Source: Myxococcales bacterium
Lineage (GTDB): Bacteria; Myxococcota_A; Bradymonadia; Bradymonadales; Bradymonadaceae
NCBI GenBank assembly: GCA_007120035.1
Contig: SKON01000080.1
Coordinates: 1 to 61,215 of the forward strand
DNA length: 61,215 nucleotides
Reading direction: 5' to 3'
Of the stretch, positions 35,056-43,566 are shown one piece after another (the first letter of the stretch is position 1; every line of letters begins with the position of its first letter). Made by a program: the position numbers and the translations under genes. Below the pieces are notes generated by a model, which searched no databases, was not told the DNA's origin, and saw nothing but the letters and a program-made list of their open reading frames with translations.

Positions 35056-36369
35056 ATGACACCCCAGGTTTCCTCTCCTTATCGAAAAAAACCGATCGGC
35101 CATCGGTTTTCCCTTTTCCGAACGCTCTTGCTGGGGATCGTCGTGATCTCTCTGATCGCCACCCCAACAGGAGCTCAGGAGACGCCAATCTCCGAACCCC
35201 TGACCGAAGCCCAAGCACTGCACCTGGCAGGTGACCACCCGGGCTTTGAGGCCTACTGGGCTGCTTTCCAGGCCAACGCCGACGCTGAAACAAGAATCGC
35301 TCAGGCCCTGCCGAACCCGGACTTTCGGTGGACCCGAGAACAGCTCTTCAGTGACCCAACCGAGACCGAGGATACCCTCACCATCGAGCAACGTCTTTTG
35401 ACCTCTGGTCAACGCCGATTGAACGTGGAAGCGGCACGGGCCGATGCCCTGGCTACCGGAGAAGAGATCCGAGTAGAGCGAGCCAGTCATCGCCACCAGG
35501 TGAGGATCTCCTTTTTTGAGCTCCTCTATCGCCAGGAGGTAATCACCGCGTACCGCAACGCCGCGGTCGACCTGGAGCGAGCCATCGAGAGCTACCGACA
35601 ACGGGTGGAAGCCGGAGAGTCCTCGCGGTACGAGTTGGAGCGGTTGCGACTCGAAAGAGCCGAATACGAGGCGATCACTGGCGAGGAGACGGCTGCTATC
35701 TACCAGATCCGAGGTGAGTTAGCGGCTCACCTCGGAGATGACGGTCTCAGTGACGAGACCCTTTCCGTCCAGGGAGAGCTCCTGCCCCGGGAGATCCCCG
35801 ATGACGACGCGATTCGAGAAGCACTGGCCGTTCATCCCGAGCTCATCGCATCGGATCATCGCATCGACTCTCAGACTCTCCGCTCCCAGGCTGCTCGGCG
35901 GATATGGATCCCGGACCTTCTGATCCACGCCGGACTCAAACGAGGCCGCGGCGGCGGGGAGCGCCACCTTGGATGGGAGGCCGGGGTAGCCGTAGCGCTG
36001 CCCATCTTCTATCGCGGTGATGGCGAGGTGAGCCAGGCCGACGCTCGCCATGACGCGGAGGTCGCCTGGCGTGGGCTCCTCGAAGACAGGGCCGCCACCA
36101 GAGCGATGGCTCAAGCCCGATCGGCCCGACGGTACCTGGCCATCACCGACGAGTACGAGGTCGAGGGGCTCGAGCGCGCCCGACACCTCTTCGCGTTGGC
36201 TGAGCAGTCGTACCTGGCCGGGGAGATGAGCCTCTTGGAGTTTATCGACGCTCACAGTGGACTGATCGCCGCCGAGCTCCGGTATCTGGAGCTCGCGGCG
36301 ACCACCCGGGCAGAGTTGATCAACCTGCAGAAACTCTTGGAAACCGGCGACACCTTCGAGGGAGAGTAA
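35056..36369 (+). CDS. TolC-family outer membrane efflux protein (CzcC/CusC type)
   Basis: A 437-residue protein with a signal sequence (LLLGIVVISLIATPTGAQ), then two similar long-helix halves of an outer-membrane efflux channel: LTEAQALHLAGDHPGFEAYWAA with PNPDFRW and TIEQRLLTSGQRRLNVEAA in the first, and AIREALAVHPELIASDHRIDS with the final SLLEFIDAHSGLIAAELRYLEL in the second. It should form the trimeric exit duct for the downstream adaptor and RND pump. A 23-bp palindrome identical in form to that before the repressor gene lies inside its first 20 codons, so the true start may lie further downstream, though no better start codon is seen. Confidence 0.85.
   Translation: MTPQVSSPYRKKPIGHRFSLFRTLLLGIVVISLIATPTGAQETPISEPLTEAQALHLAGDHPGFEAYWAAFQANADAETRIAQALPNPDFRWTREQLFSDPTETEDTLTIEQRLLTSGQRRLNVEAARADALATGEEIRVERASHRHQVRISFFELLYRQEVITAYRNAAVDLERAIESYRQRVEAGESSRYELERLRLERAEYEAITGEETAAIYQIRGELAAHLGDDGLSDETLSVQGELLPREIPDDDAIREALAVHPELIASDHRIDSQTLRSQAARRIWIPDLLIHAGLKRGRGGGERHLGWEAGVAVALPIFYRGDGEVSQADARHDAEVAWRGLLEDRAATRAMAQARSARRYLAITDEYEVEGLERARHLFALAEQSYLAGEMSLLEFIDAHSGLIAAELRYLELAATTRAELINLQKLLETGDTFEGE
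35088..35110. promoter_or_regulatory. Second copy of the 23-bp palindrome, at the efflux operon
   Basis: AAAACCGAT-N5-ATCGGTTTT has the same outer arms and 23-bp length as the site at 33574-33596, and extends the arms by one base. It lies at codons 11-19 of the annotated TolC-type gene, near the start of the efflux genes. It is a candidate binding site for the BlaI-like repressor. Confidence 0.6.
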
Positions 36370-36371
36370 GA

Positions 36372-37826
36372 ATGCCCGGACCGACCACGACGCGTCTCCC
36401 CCTACTCCTGGTTCTGGTCTTCGCCATGACCGGTTGTGAGGCCCATGATCACGACGGTCACACCCATGACCACAGCCACAGCCACGGCGACCACAGCCAC
36501 GGCGACCATGACCATGACCATGGCCACGGCGACCATGACCACGGCCACGGTGACCACCATAGCCACAGTGATCATGACCACGGCCACGGCGACCATGACC
36601 ACGGCGACCATGACCACAGCCACGGTGACCACGGCCACAGCCACGGTGACCACGGCCACAGCCACGGTGACCACGGCCACAGCCACGGCGACCACAGCCA
36701 CAGCCACGGCGATCACGACCACGGTCACGGCGATCACGACCACGGCCACGGCGAAGTCCATTTCCCGACCGAGTATCAGCAGAAAGTGGGCTTTGAAGTC
36801 GTCCAGCCAGAGCTCCGGACCTTGCGGCCCACCACTCCGGTCTACGCCCGGATCACGCCCACCGCCAGTGGACAGGCCCGGGTCACAGCCCCCTTCGACG
36901 GCGAAGTCCGTGCCCCCTCGGGGGGAATCCTCGAGGTCGGCGAACCCGTAGAGGCCGGCCAGATCCTGGCCTACGTCACACCCCGTATCGACCCTGGCGA
37001 GGTGACCCGCATCGCCAGCGATGTAGAGACCGCTCAGGCCCAGCTCACCCGCGCCCAGCGGGAGTTGGAACGGACCAGACCCCTCGTGGAGTCCGGCGCC
37101 ATGCCCGCCCGGGCCCTGGCGGACGCCGAAAGCGATCTGGCCCTGGCCGAGGTCGAGCTCAACCGCGCCAGCCAACGCCGCCAGCAAGTCGGGACCGCCG
37201 GCCGCCGGGCCACCGCCGGGAGTCTCCCGATTCGCAGCCCCATCGCCGGCGTCGTGGTGCAGCGCTCTCTCCTCGATGGGGGCTTTGTGACCACCGGGGA
37301 GGCCCTGGTGGAGATCATCGACCGCGACACCCTCTGGCTGGAGGCGCGGATCGCTGAGGCCGACTTCCTGGAGATCGATGAACCGCGAGGACTCTGGTTT
37401 TCCCTCCAACGTCAGGGTCCCACTCACGAGATCGTGCTCGGCGAAGACAGCCGCCTGATCAGCTTCGGAGAGGTGATCGACCCCTCCACCCGCACGGCCA
37501 CGATGATCGTCGAGATGACCTCTCCGCCGCCGACGGCCAGGGTCGGAGCCAGCTTTCGAGCCTTCGTCTACGGGGAGCGCTCCGAGCCGGACCTCACGAT
37601 CCCGGCGTCGGCGGTTCTGGAAGAGGCCGGCATGGACGTGGTCTTCGTGGTCCTCGATGACGAGCACTTCGAACGGCGGGTCGTGCAACTGGGATTGCGA
37701 GACGGCGACTACGTAGGTGTCGTCGCCGGTCTCGATCAGGGCGACCGAGTCGTCGCCACTGGAGCCTACCACGTTCTCCTGGCCGCGGCGGCCACCGGAG
37801 AGGTCGGTCACGGCCACTCCCACTAA
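36372..37826 (+). CDS. RND periplasmic adaptor (CzcB/CusB type) with long His-rich tract
   Basis: A 484-residue adaptor anchored as a lipoprotein (AMTGC, Cys22). Residues ~25-130 are almost entirely His, Asp, Gly and Ser (units such as HGDHGHSHGD), encoded by slippery 21-bp DNA repeats. The canonical adaptor follows: beta-barrel/lipoyl halves (VTAPFDGEVRAPSGGILEVGEPV and IRSPIAGVVVQRSLLDGGFVTTGE) around a coiled coil (about 215-280), then membrane-proximal domains. It links the TolC-type duct to the RND pump. The His tract should bind many divalent ions, as sponge, sensor or metal donor. It starts 2 bp after the preceding stop. Confidence 0.9.
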   Translation: MPGPTTTRLPLLLVLVFAMTGCEAHDHDGHTHDHSHSHGDHSHGDHDHDHGHGDHDHGHGDHHSHSDHDHGHGDHDHGDHDHSHGDHGHSHGDHGHSHGDHGHSHGDHSHSHGDHDHGHGDHDHGHGEVHFPTEYQQKVGFEVVQPELRTLRPTTPVYARITPTASGQARVTAPFDGEVRAPSGGILEVGEPVEAGQILAYVTPRIDPGEVTRIASDVETAQAQLTRAQRELERTRPLVESGAMPARALADAESDLALAEVELNRASQRRQQVGTAGRRATAGSLPIRSPIAGVVVQRSLLDGGFVTTGEALVEIIDRDTLWLEARIAEADFLEIDEPRGLWFSLQRQGPTHEIVLGEDSRLISFGEVIDPSTRTATMIVEMTSPPPTARVGASFRAFVYGERSEPDLTIPASAVLEEAGMDVVFVVLDDEHFERRVVQLGLRDGDYVGVVAGLDQGDRVVATGAYHVLLAAAATGEVGHGHSH

Positions 37827-37835
37827 AGGAACCCG

Positions 37836-40800
37836 ATGCTACACCGACTCTCCCACTGGTCGTTGGCCAACCGCCTGCTGGTCCTGTCGGCGGCCATGGT
37901 CTTCTTGGGGTGGGCCTTCTGGCAGGCACGACAGATGCCTGTGGATGTCTTCCCCGATCTAGCGGCCCCGGCCGTCACGGTCGTCGTGGAGGCCCACGAC
38001 ATGGCCCCCGAGGAGGTGGAGAGTCTCGTCACCGTACCCCTGGAGAGCGCTCTGAACTCCGCCCCTGGCGTCCGCCGGGTCCGGTCCGAATCGGGGGTCG
38101 GGATCTCGGTGATCACCGTGGAGTTTCAGTGGGACGTGGAAGAGCGCTTCGCCCGTCAAGTCGTCTCCGAGCGCCTTCAGGCCGCCGCAGCGGACCTCCC
38201 GCCAGGGCTAGACCCGCCCATGATGGGCCCCCCCGCCTCGGTGATGGGCGAAATCCTCTTGATCGCTCTGAGCTCCCGCGACCACTCACCCATCGAGTTG
38301 CGTACCGCCGCGGACTGGCAGGTCTACCCGCGGATCACCTCCGTTCCGGGTATCTCCCAGGTGATCTCTCTTGGCGGCGGCGTCAAAGAGTACCGTGTGG
38401 AGCTCTCACCGGAGGCCCTCGCCATCTACCGCGTGGGCATCAACGAGGTGCTTCTCGCGCTGGAAGAGACCAACGAGAACGTCACCGCTGGAATCTATGA
38501 AGAGGGCGGTCGGGAGTACCTGATCTACGGTCTGGGCCGAGCCCATCGCGTCTCCGATCTGGCCGAAACTCTGGTGACGACCCGAGACGGGATCCCCCTG
38601 CGGATCGGCGACCTCGGAGAAGTGACCGTCGGGGAAGCCTTCAAGCGCGGCGAGGGCTCGCTGAACGGTGAAGACGCGGTGATCATCGCTATCCAGAAGC
38701 AACCCGACGCCAACACCCTGGAGTTGACCCGGAGCCTCGACGAGGTCTTCGATGACCTCGACCGCACCCTCCCCTCAGGCATGGTCCTGGAACGCAACGC
38801 CTTTCGACAGGCCGACTTCATCGAGGTCGCCGTCGACAACGTCCTCCGGTCTCTCGGCGTCGGATCCCTGCTGGTCGTGCTCATCATCCTCCTCTTCCTG
38901 GGCAGCCTCCGGGCCACGATCATCACAGCCACGGTGATCCCCCTTTCACTCCTGGTGGGGATCATGGTCCTCCACTTCATGGGCGGCACGATCAACACCA
39001 TGACCCTGGGAGGCCTGGCCATCGCCGTGGGCGTGCTGGTCGACGACGCCATCGTGGTCGTCGAGAACGTGATCCGCCGGCTCCAGCTCTCAGAACACCT
39101 CCCCGACGAGGAGCGGCCCTCGACGGTGACCGTCATCTTCGACGCCACCACGGAAGTGATCTCCCCCCTGTTGTACGCCAACCTGGTGGTCTTCCTGGTC
39201 TTTCTTCCCCTGCTCTTCCTGACCGGCGTGGAGGGACGGCTCCTGGCCCCCCTGGGGGTGGCCTTCATCGTTTCTGTGCTGGCCTCCCTGGTGGTAGCGC
39301 TCACTGTGACCCCCGTGCTCTGCTCCTTTCTGGTCGGCGACTACCGACCGCTTCTCCAGCGCTCCGACAGCCGGATGGTCCGATGGATGAAAGCTCGCTA
39401 TGAGCCCCTCCTGAGCGCCACCCTGGGCCACTGGAAAGGATTGACGGCGTGTTCGTTGCTCGCCGTGGCGATCGCTGGATGGGGGATGGTCCAGGCGGGC
39501 CAGTCCTTTCTCCCGGAGTTCAACGAGGGGTCGCTGACGGTTCACGCCACCGCTCTACCCGGGACCTCTCTCGAAACCTCTGATCAGCTCGGCACATGGG
39601 TCGAGGAGGTCCTCCTGAAGCATCCCGAGGTGGTGACCACCGCTCGTCGCACCGGACGGGCGGAGCGCGACGAGCACGCCATGGGCGTCAACAGCAGCGA
39701 GATCGAAGTGGTCCTACAACCCGGAGATCGCAGCCGCCAGGAGTTCTTGGCCGCCCTCCGCCATGACCTCGGTGAGATTCCAGGGGTCAACGTCGCCATC
39801 GACCAACCCATGAGCCACCGCATCGATCATATGCTCAGCGGGGCTCGGGCCGACGTGGCCCTCGATATCTTCGGACCCGACCTCTACGAGCTACGTCGAC
39901 TCGCCGAGCGCGTGGAGCGTGTGATCTCCGAGGTGCCCGACGTCGTAGACGTCACCGTGGAAGAGCAGACGGACATCCCCTTCTTGATCGTCGATCTCGA
40001 CCGGGCAGCTCTCACCGACCACGGCCTCCGTGTCTCCCAGGTGAATCGAGCCATCGAGACCGCCTACGCCGGCACCGACATAGGCCAGGTCCTGGAAGGC
40101 CAGCGGACCGTCAACATCCTGGCCACCTATCCAAGGGCGGCCCGGGAGAGCGTCGACACCATCCGCGGCACCCTCATCACCAACGACGACGGGGTCCAGA
40201 TTCCACTGCATGCTCTGGCCGACATCCGCCGCGATCGTCGACCTAATACGATCAGCCGGGTTCACACCCGTCGAAAGATCACGGTCTCCTTCAACATCTC
40301 CAGCCCTGATCTGGTGGGAATGGTCCAAGAGGTAGACGCAAGGATCGCAGATGAGGTGGACTTCCCCGATGGCTACGATCTCTTCTTCGGCGGACAGTTC
40401 GAGCGGGCCCGGCAGGCCTCCCAGACTATCATCTGGCTGAGCCTCATCGCCATCTTCGGCATCTTCCTGCTCTTTTACCGGACGCTCCACTCCCTCCGCG
40501 ACGCGCTCCTGGTGATGCTCAACCTGCCCCTGTCGCTGATCGGTGGCGTGGCCGCCATCTTTCTCCTCGACGGAGTCCTCTCCGTGGCCTCCCTGATCGG
40601 GTTTATCACCCTCTTTGGTATCGCCACACGGAATGGACTCCTCCTGGTCACCCATATTCGTCACCTCCATCACCAGGAAGGGGTCGTCGACCCCACCGAG
40701 GCGGTTCGTCGCGGCGCCATGGAGCGGCTCTCACCGATCGTCATGACCGCCCTGGCCAGTGGGTTGGGGCTCCTACCCCTGGCCCTGCAGGCCGGCCAGC

Positions 40801-40985
40801 CCGGTGGCGAGATCCAGGGACCGATGGCGATGGTCATCCTCTTTGGGCTCATCTCTTCGACCATCCTCAATATGGTGGTCATCCCGGCCCTCTACCTCCG
40901 GTTCGGAGATCTGCGCCGGCAGGTCTCAGAGCTCTCCGGTCACGACGGTGACCCTCCCCCACGCCCCAGGACGAACCGGGGCTGA
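37836..40985 (+). CDS. Heavy-metal RND efflux pump (CzcA/CusA family)
   Basis: A 1049-residue inner-membrane proton antiporter with the two-fold 12-helix RND layout. CzcA/CusA hallmarks are DVFPDLAAPAVTVVVEAHDM with EVESLVTVPLESALN near the start, GVLVDDAIVVVENVIRRL in helix 4 with the acidic residues of the proton relay, and GIATRNGLLLVTHIRHL in the second half. The metal cannot be named from sequence; the His-rich partners favour Zn, Co, Ni or Cd, or copper. The last codons (PRTNRG) lie in a degenerate copy of the Asp-rich lipoprotein gene's 3' end, marking the cassette edge. Confidence 0.92.
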   Translation: MLHRLSHWSLANRLLVLSAAMVFLGWAFWQARQMPVDVFPDLAAPAVTVVVEAHDMAPEEVESLVTVPLESALNSAPGVRRVRSESGVGISVITVEFQWDVEERFARQVVSERLQAAAADLPPGLDPPMMGPPASVMGEILLIALSSRDHSPIELRTAADWQVYPRITSVPGISQVISLGGGVKEYRVELSPEALAIYRVGINEVLLALEETNENVTAGIYEEGGREYLIYGLGRAHRVSDLAETLVTTRDGIPLRIGDLGEVTVGEAFKRGEGSLNGEDAVIIAIQKQPDANTLELTRSLDEVFDDLDRTLPSGMVLERNAFRQADFIEVAVDNVLRSLGVGSLLVVLIILLFLGSLRATIITATVIPLSLLVGIMVLHFMGGTINTMTLGGLAIAVGVLVDDAIVVVENVIRRLQLSEHLPDEERPSTVTVIFDATTEVISPLLYANLVVFLVFLPLLFLTGVEGRLLAPLGVAFIVSVLASLVVALTVTPVLCSFLVGDYRPLLQRSDSRMVRWMKARYEPLLSATLGHWKGLTACSLLAVAIAGWGMVQAGQSFLPEFNEGSLTVHATALPGTSLETSDQLGTWVEEVLLKHPEVVTTARRTGRAERDEHAMGVNSSEIEVVLQPGDRSRQEFLAALRHDLGEIPGVNVAIDQPMSHRIDHMLSGARADVALDIFGPDLYELRRLAERVERVISEVPDVVDVTVEEQTDIPFLIVDLDRAALTDHGLRVSQVNRAIETAYAGTDIGQVLEGQRTVNILATYPRAARESVDTIRGTLITNDDGVQIPLHALADIRRDRRPNTISRVHTRRKITVSFNISSPDLVGMVQEVDARIADEVDFPDGYDLFFGGQFERARQASQTIIWLSLIAIFGIFLLFYRTLHSLRDALLVMLNLPLSLIGGVAAIFLLDGVLSVASLIGFITLFGIATRNGLLLVTHIRHLHHQEGVVDPTEAVRRGAMERLSPIVMTALASGLGLLPLALQAGQPGGEIQGPMAMVILFGLISSTILNMVVIPALYLRFGDLRRQVSELSGHDGDPPPRPRTNRG

Positions 40986-41054
40986 CGGCGATTCCGATTT
41001 ATGCCACCTTGAGAACCCTCGAGTGTGCCGTACGTCGTGGAGAGCTGCGTGGAC
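40970..41054 (+). repeat. Right copy of direct repeat flanking the efflux cassette
   Basis: A degenerate copy of 33461-33547. It covers the last codons of the RND pump gene and the ribosome site and GTG of the next gene. The GTG-GAC start of that gene corresponds to the Val-Asp of the lipoprotein's ELCVD. The spacing to the left copy is about 7.5 kb, containing exactly the regulator and efflux genes. Confidence 0.7.
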
Positions 41055-42398
41055 AAGTCCCTCTACCTCATCGCCGCCGCCGCCCTGGCGGCCACCATTC
41101 TCTGGTCTCCTCCGGCCGAAACCCAGCGGTCTCGCCTGGTGATCGACGAGGACCGGGTGTCGGCCTGGATCGAGGATAGCCAATCCGCCCTGAAGGCCCC
41201 GGTCCTGGCGGTGGGCATCGTCCGACCCGACGAGGACCTCTTCCTCGAGGTCTTCGGGCCCGCCGAGGTGGACTCCCGATTCCTGATCGGCCCCCTCTCC
41301 CAGTCCGTCACCGCCATGGCCCTCCTCCTGGTGATGGAGGACCACGAGGAGCTGACCCTGGAGAGCCCGGCGTCCACCTGGGTCGACGACGTGCCCTCGA
41401 CGATCACCATCGGGCACCTCCTGCGCCACGAGAGCGGCCTTCAGGCGCCCCATGGCTTCTCTCCCTGGACGGCCACTGATGCCTCGCTCAAGCACCTCCT
41501 CCAGGAGGCCACCTGGAATCCCCCTGGCGCAGTCGAACCCCAGGACCTGAACTACGCCATCCTCGGCGCGGTGATCGAAGCCGTCGCTGGCGAGCCCTAC
41601 GCCGCTATCGTCGCCGAGCGTATCTTCGAGCCCCTGGGAATGGAGAACTCCAGCGCCACGTCTGAACTGGCACAGGCCCGGCTCGTCGAGGGCCACCAAT
41701 ACTACTTCGGCTTCCCCGCCGCCCGGGAGGAGCCGGCCTTCAACCCCGTGATCGTGCCGGCCCGGTTCGTGACCATGAGCCCTCGAGACATGTCCACCTG
41801 GCTGCGGCTCTTCCTCAACGAGGGTCGCGTCGACGACGAGCAGGTCATCCCCTCGGAGATCGTCGAGACTTTCCGCGAAGAGGGCCTTCGGAGCTCCGGC
41901 GCCACGGCGACCTTCACGAGCGCCATGGCCCTCGCCGACGACGAGGACATCGGGGCCTTCGTCTTCGCCAACACCAACTCCTGGAACGCCTCGGGGCCCA
42001 CACGCATCCTCGACGGGGTCCTGGCCTCCCTGGCCATGGAGGACCCGCCCCGGGGCTCGAACTTCGAGTTTTTGGTCCGGATCTTTCTGGGCTTTCTCCT
42101 CCTCATCGCCGTGATCAACTGCCTCTACGAGTTCCTGAGGTGGCTCCAGATCCGGTCCTTCAAGCTGAACCGACGGGAGGCTGTGGTCGCCCTCGTGGCC
42201 TTCGGACTCGGCGCCGCGGCCGTCGCCGCCGTATGGCTGCTCTACATGCCCCTGCCCGTGCTCCACGCCACCCAGCCGGACCTGGCCCTCGCCCTGGTCC
42301 TCTTCGCGACGCTGATCCCTCTGTCCCGGCTCTTCACGGGGTTTATGAAGACCTTCCGGTCCGACGCCAAGTCGGTGACCAAATACTTCGGGTTTTGA
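41049..42398 (+). CDS. Catalytically degenerate beta-lactamase-fold membrane protein
   Basis: A 449-residue protein of the serine beta-lactamase / penicillin-binding fold (Pfam Beta-lactamase type): FLIGPLSQSVTAMALL, then TITIGHLLRHESGL, then NYAILGAVIEAVAG and ERIFEPLGMENSS align with the family. The nucleophile motif S-x-x-K reads P-L-S-Q, the Y-x-N motif reads P-Q-D, and the late H-x-G is absent, so hydrolysis is unlikely. Three C-terminal membrane helices follow (about 350-372, 381-402, 409-428). GTG at 41049 gives a proper signal peptide (MDKSLYLIAAAALAATILW), with GGAGAG upstream. It may act as a binding or scaffold pseudoenzyme. Confidence 0.75.
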   Translation: MDKSLYLIAAAALAATILWSPPAETQRSRLVIDEDRVSAWIEDSQSALKAPVLAVGIVRPDEDLFLEVFGPAEVDSRFLIGPLSQSVTAMALLLVMEDHEELTLESPASTWVDDVPSTITIGHLLRHESGLQAPHGFSPWTATDASLKHLLQEATWNPPGAVEPQDLNYAILGAVIEAVAGEPYAAIVAERIFEPLGMENSSATSELAQARLVEGHQYYFGFPAAREEPAFNPVIVPARFVTMSPRDMSTWLRLFLNEGRVDDEQVIPSEIVETFREEGLRSSGATATFTSAMALADDEDIGAFVFANTNSWNASGPTRILDGVLASLAMEDPPRGSNFEFLVRIFLGFLLLIAVINCLYEFLRWLQIRSFKLNRREAVVALVAFGLGAAAVAAVWLLYMPLPVLHATQPDLALALVLFATLIPLSRLFTGFMKTFRSDAKSVTKYFGF

Positions 42399-42420
42399 GC
42401 CGGGCGGCACGGATCGTGGC

Positions 42421-42514
42421 GTCGAGGTTCACGGCGGATCATTTCCAGGCATAGTTCAGGGCTCCCGCGGTCCACCCCCGGTTCAAAGCCGGGGGTGGAC
42501 CGTGGGAGCCCTGG
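42421..42514. repeat. Palindromic element family 2, solo hairpin
   Basis: A 25-bp stem (42457-42481 pairing with 42489-42513, one mismatch) around a 7-base loop, preceded by one 30-bp unit (42421-42450) of the type found around the full elements at 48618 and 57422. It begins 22 bp after the previous gene's stop and abuts the truncated VWA remnant. Confidence 0.75.
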
Positions 42515-42858
42515 CCATGGAGGCTCGCGGGGAGTACGCCTTCATCCCCGATACCCTGAGCTGTGAGATGGAGTTCGTGCAGCTCCTGGCGAAGGAGCGG
42601 GCCACTACCCTGAGCCACATCGAGTGCGAGGTTCACCCCGCCGACGGCGTCGCCTTGATGGGCGTCCTGGGTGGTCTCCGGCACCGCGAGGCCGACGAAG
42701 GCACCCTGGTGGAGGTGGAGGACCTCGCCACCGAGGAGGAGGTCCTCCTGATGGCCGTCCTCCAGGTCGAGCCCGGCGGTCAGGCCGGTGAGAGCCGTCC
42801 CTCGGTGAGGTCGTCCTGCGATATCAACGGTACGAGGCGGGGCCCGTCCTGGAGGTGA
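42515..42858 (+). pseudogene. Remnant of a VWA-domain protein, 5'-truncated and frameshifted
   Basis: The open frame GEYAFIPDTLSCEMEFVQLLAKE is typical of the end of a von Willebrand A domain and its following beta domain in VWA proteins, but the beginning of the gene, including the metal-binding DxSxS, is missing. The hairpin element abuts the break. Near 42795 the frame must change: adding one C to the run in CGTCCCTCGG gives PLGEVVLRYQRYEAGPV and joins smoothly to the FHA-containing frame downstream. A sequencing error in a C run could explain the frameshift, but not the missing 5' end. Confidence 0.65.
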
Positions 42859-43562
42859 CCCCCGTGACCGTCGCCATCGCCGAGGAGCGCAGCGGCCCAC
42901 GAGCCTCCGTGACCGTAGACCGCCTCGTGCTTCAAGCCCAGGCGGCTCGCCGAGAGGTCCGAGGACTCCTGGAGCTCGGCCGCAGCGCCGACGCCCAGGC
43001 CCGCCTCAAAGCGGTCGAAGACCCCATCGACGAGGCCCTGAAGTCGGGCATCGACGACCAGAAGCTCGGGGAGCTCGCCGAGGACCTCAAGGAAGAGCGG
43101 GCGGTGCTCAAGAAGACCTCCCAGTCCGCCCAGAAGCAGACCTTCACCCAGATCGCCCGGTCGTCGGCAGCCCGGAAGAGCTCGAAGAAGTCGAAGACCA
43201 CGATGATGCGGTACATCTCGACCCGCATGGACGCTGCGGACGGCCGCCGCCTCGACCTCCTCATCAGGGAAGACGGCGAAGAGCCCCGCCACTACACTGT
43301 GGAGGGACAAGCCATCCTGGGACGGGCCTCCGAGGCGGACATCACCGTCGCCTGCCAGGCCGTCAGCCGTCGCCACTGCGAGTTCCTCGCTATCAACCGG
43401 CGATTCGTCGTCCGCGACCTGGGCTCCTCGAACGGCACCAAAGTCAACGATCTCCCCGTGCTCCTCTCCGGTGTCGAGCTCCGGGACGGCGACCTCGTGA
43501 AGGTGGGCGATCTGGAGATCCGGGTCTCCATCGCCGACTCGGCGGCTCCTCCGACGAAGTGA
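42855..43562 (+). CDS. FHA-domain protein (downstream half of a broken VWA-FHA gene)
   Basis: A 235-residue open frame that begins mid-domain: coding-quality sequence continues upstream of its first GTG into the frameshift. Residues ~20-125 are helical and charged (RLVLQAQAARREVRGLLELG, then KLGELAEDLKEERAVLKK). A forkhead-associated domain follows at about 150-225 with GRASEADITV, SRRHCEFL and VRDLGSSNGTKVN, so the phosphothreonine-binding residues look intact. If expressed it could still bind phosphopeptides, for instance from kinases such as that at 7544-10942. More likely the locus is decaying. Confidence 0.55.
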   Translation: MTPVTVAIAEERSGPRASVTVDRLVLQAQAARREVRGLLELGRSADAQARLKAVEDPIDEALKSGIDDQKLGELAEDLKEERAVLKKTSQSAQKQTFTQIARSSAARKSSKKSKTTMMRYISTRMDAADGRRLDLLIREDGEEPRHYTVEGQAILGRASEADITVACQAVSRRHCEFLAINRRFVVRDLGSSNGTKVNDLPVLLSGVELRDGDLVKVGDLEIRVSIADSAAPPTK

Positions 43563-43566
43563 CCCT

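Noticed and set aside
36402-37823. 473-codon open frame opposite the His-rich adaptor
   Set aside because: Its VVAVAVV repeats are just the complement of the His-Gly-Asp codons.
41049-42398. Beta-lactamase resistance gene regulated by the nearby BlaI/BlaR pair
   Set aside because: The protein lacks the nucleophile and the other catalytic residues, and the BlaI/BlaR-like genes are coupled to efflux genes instead.
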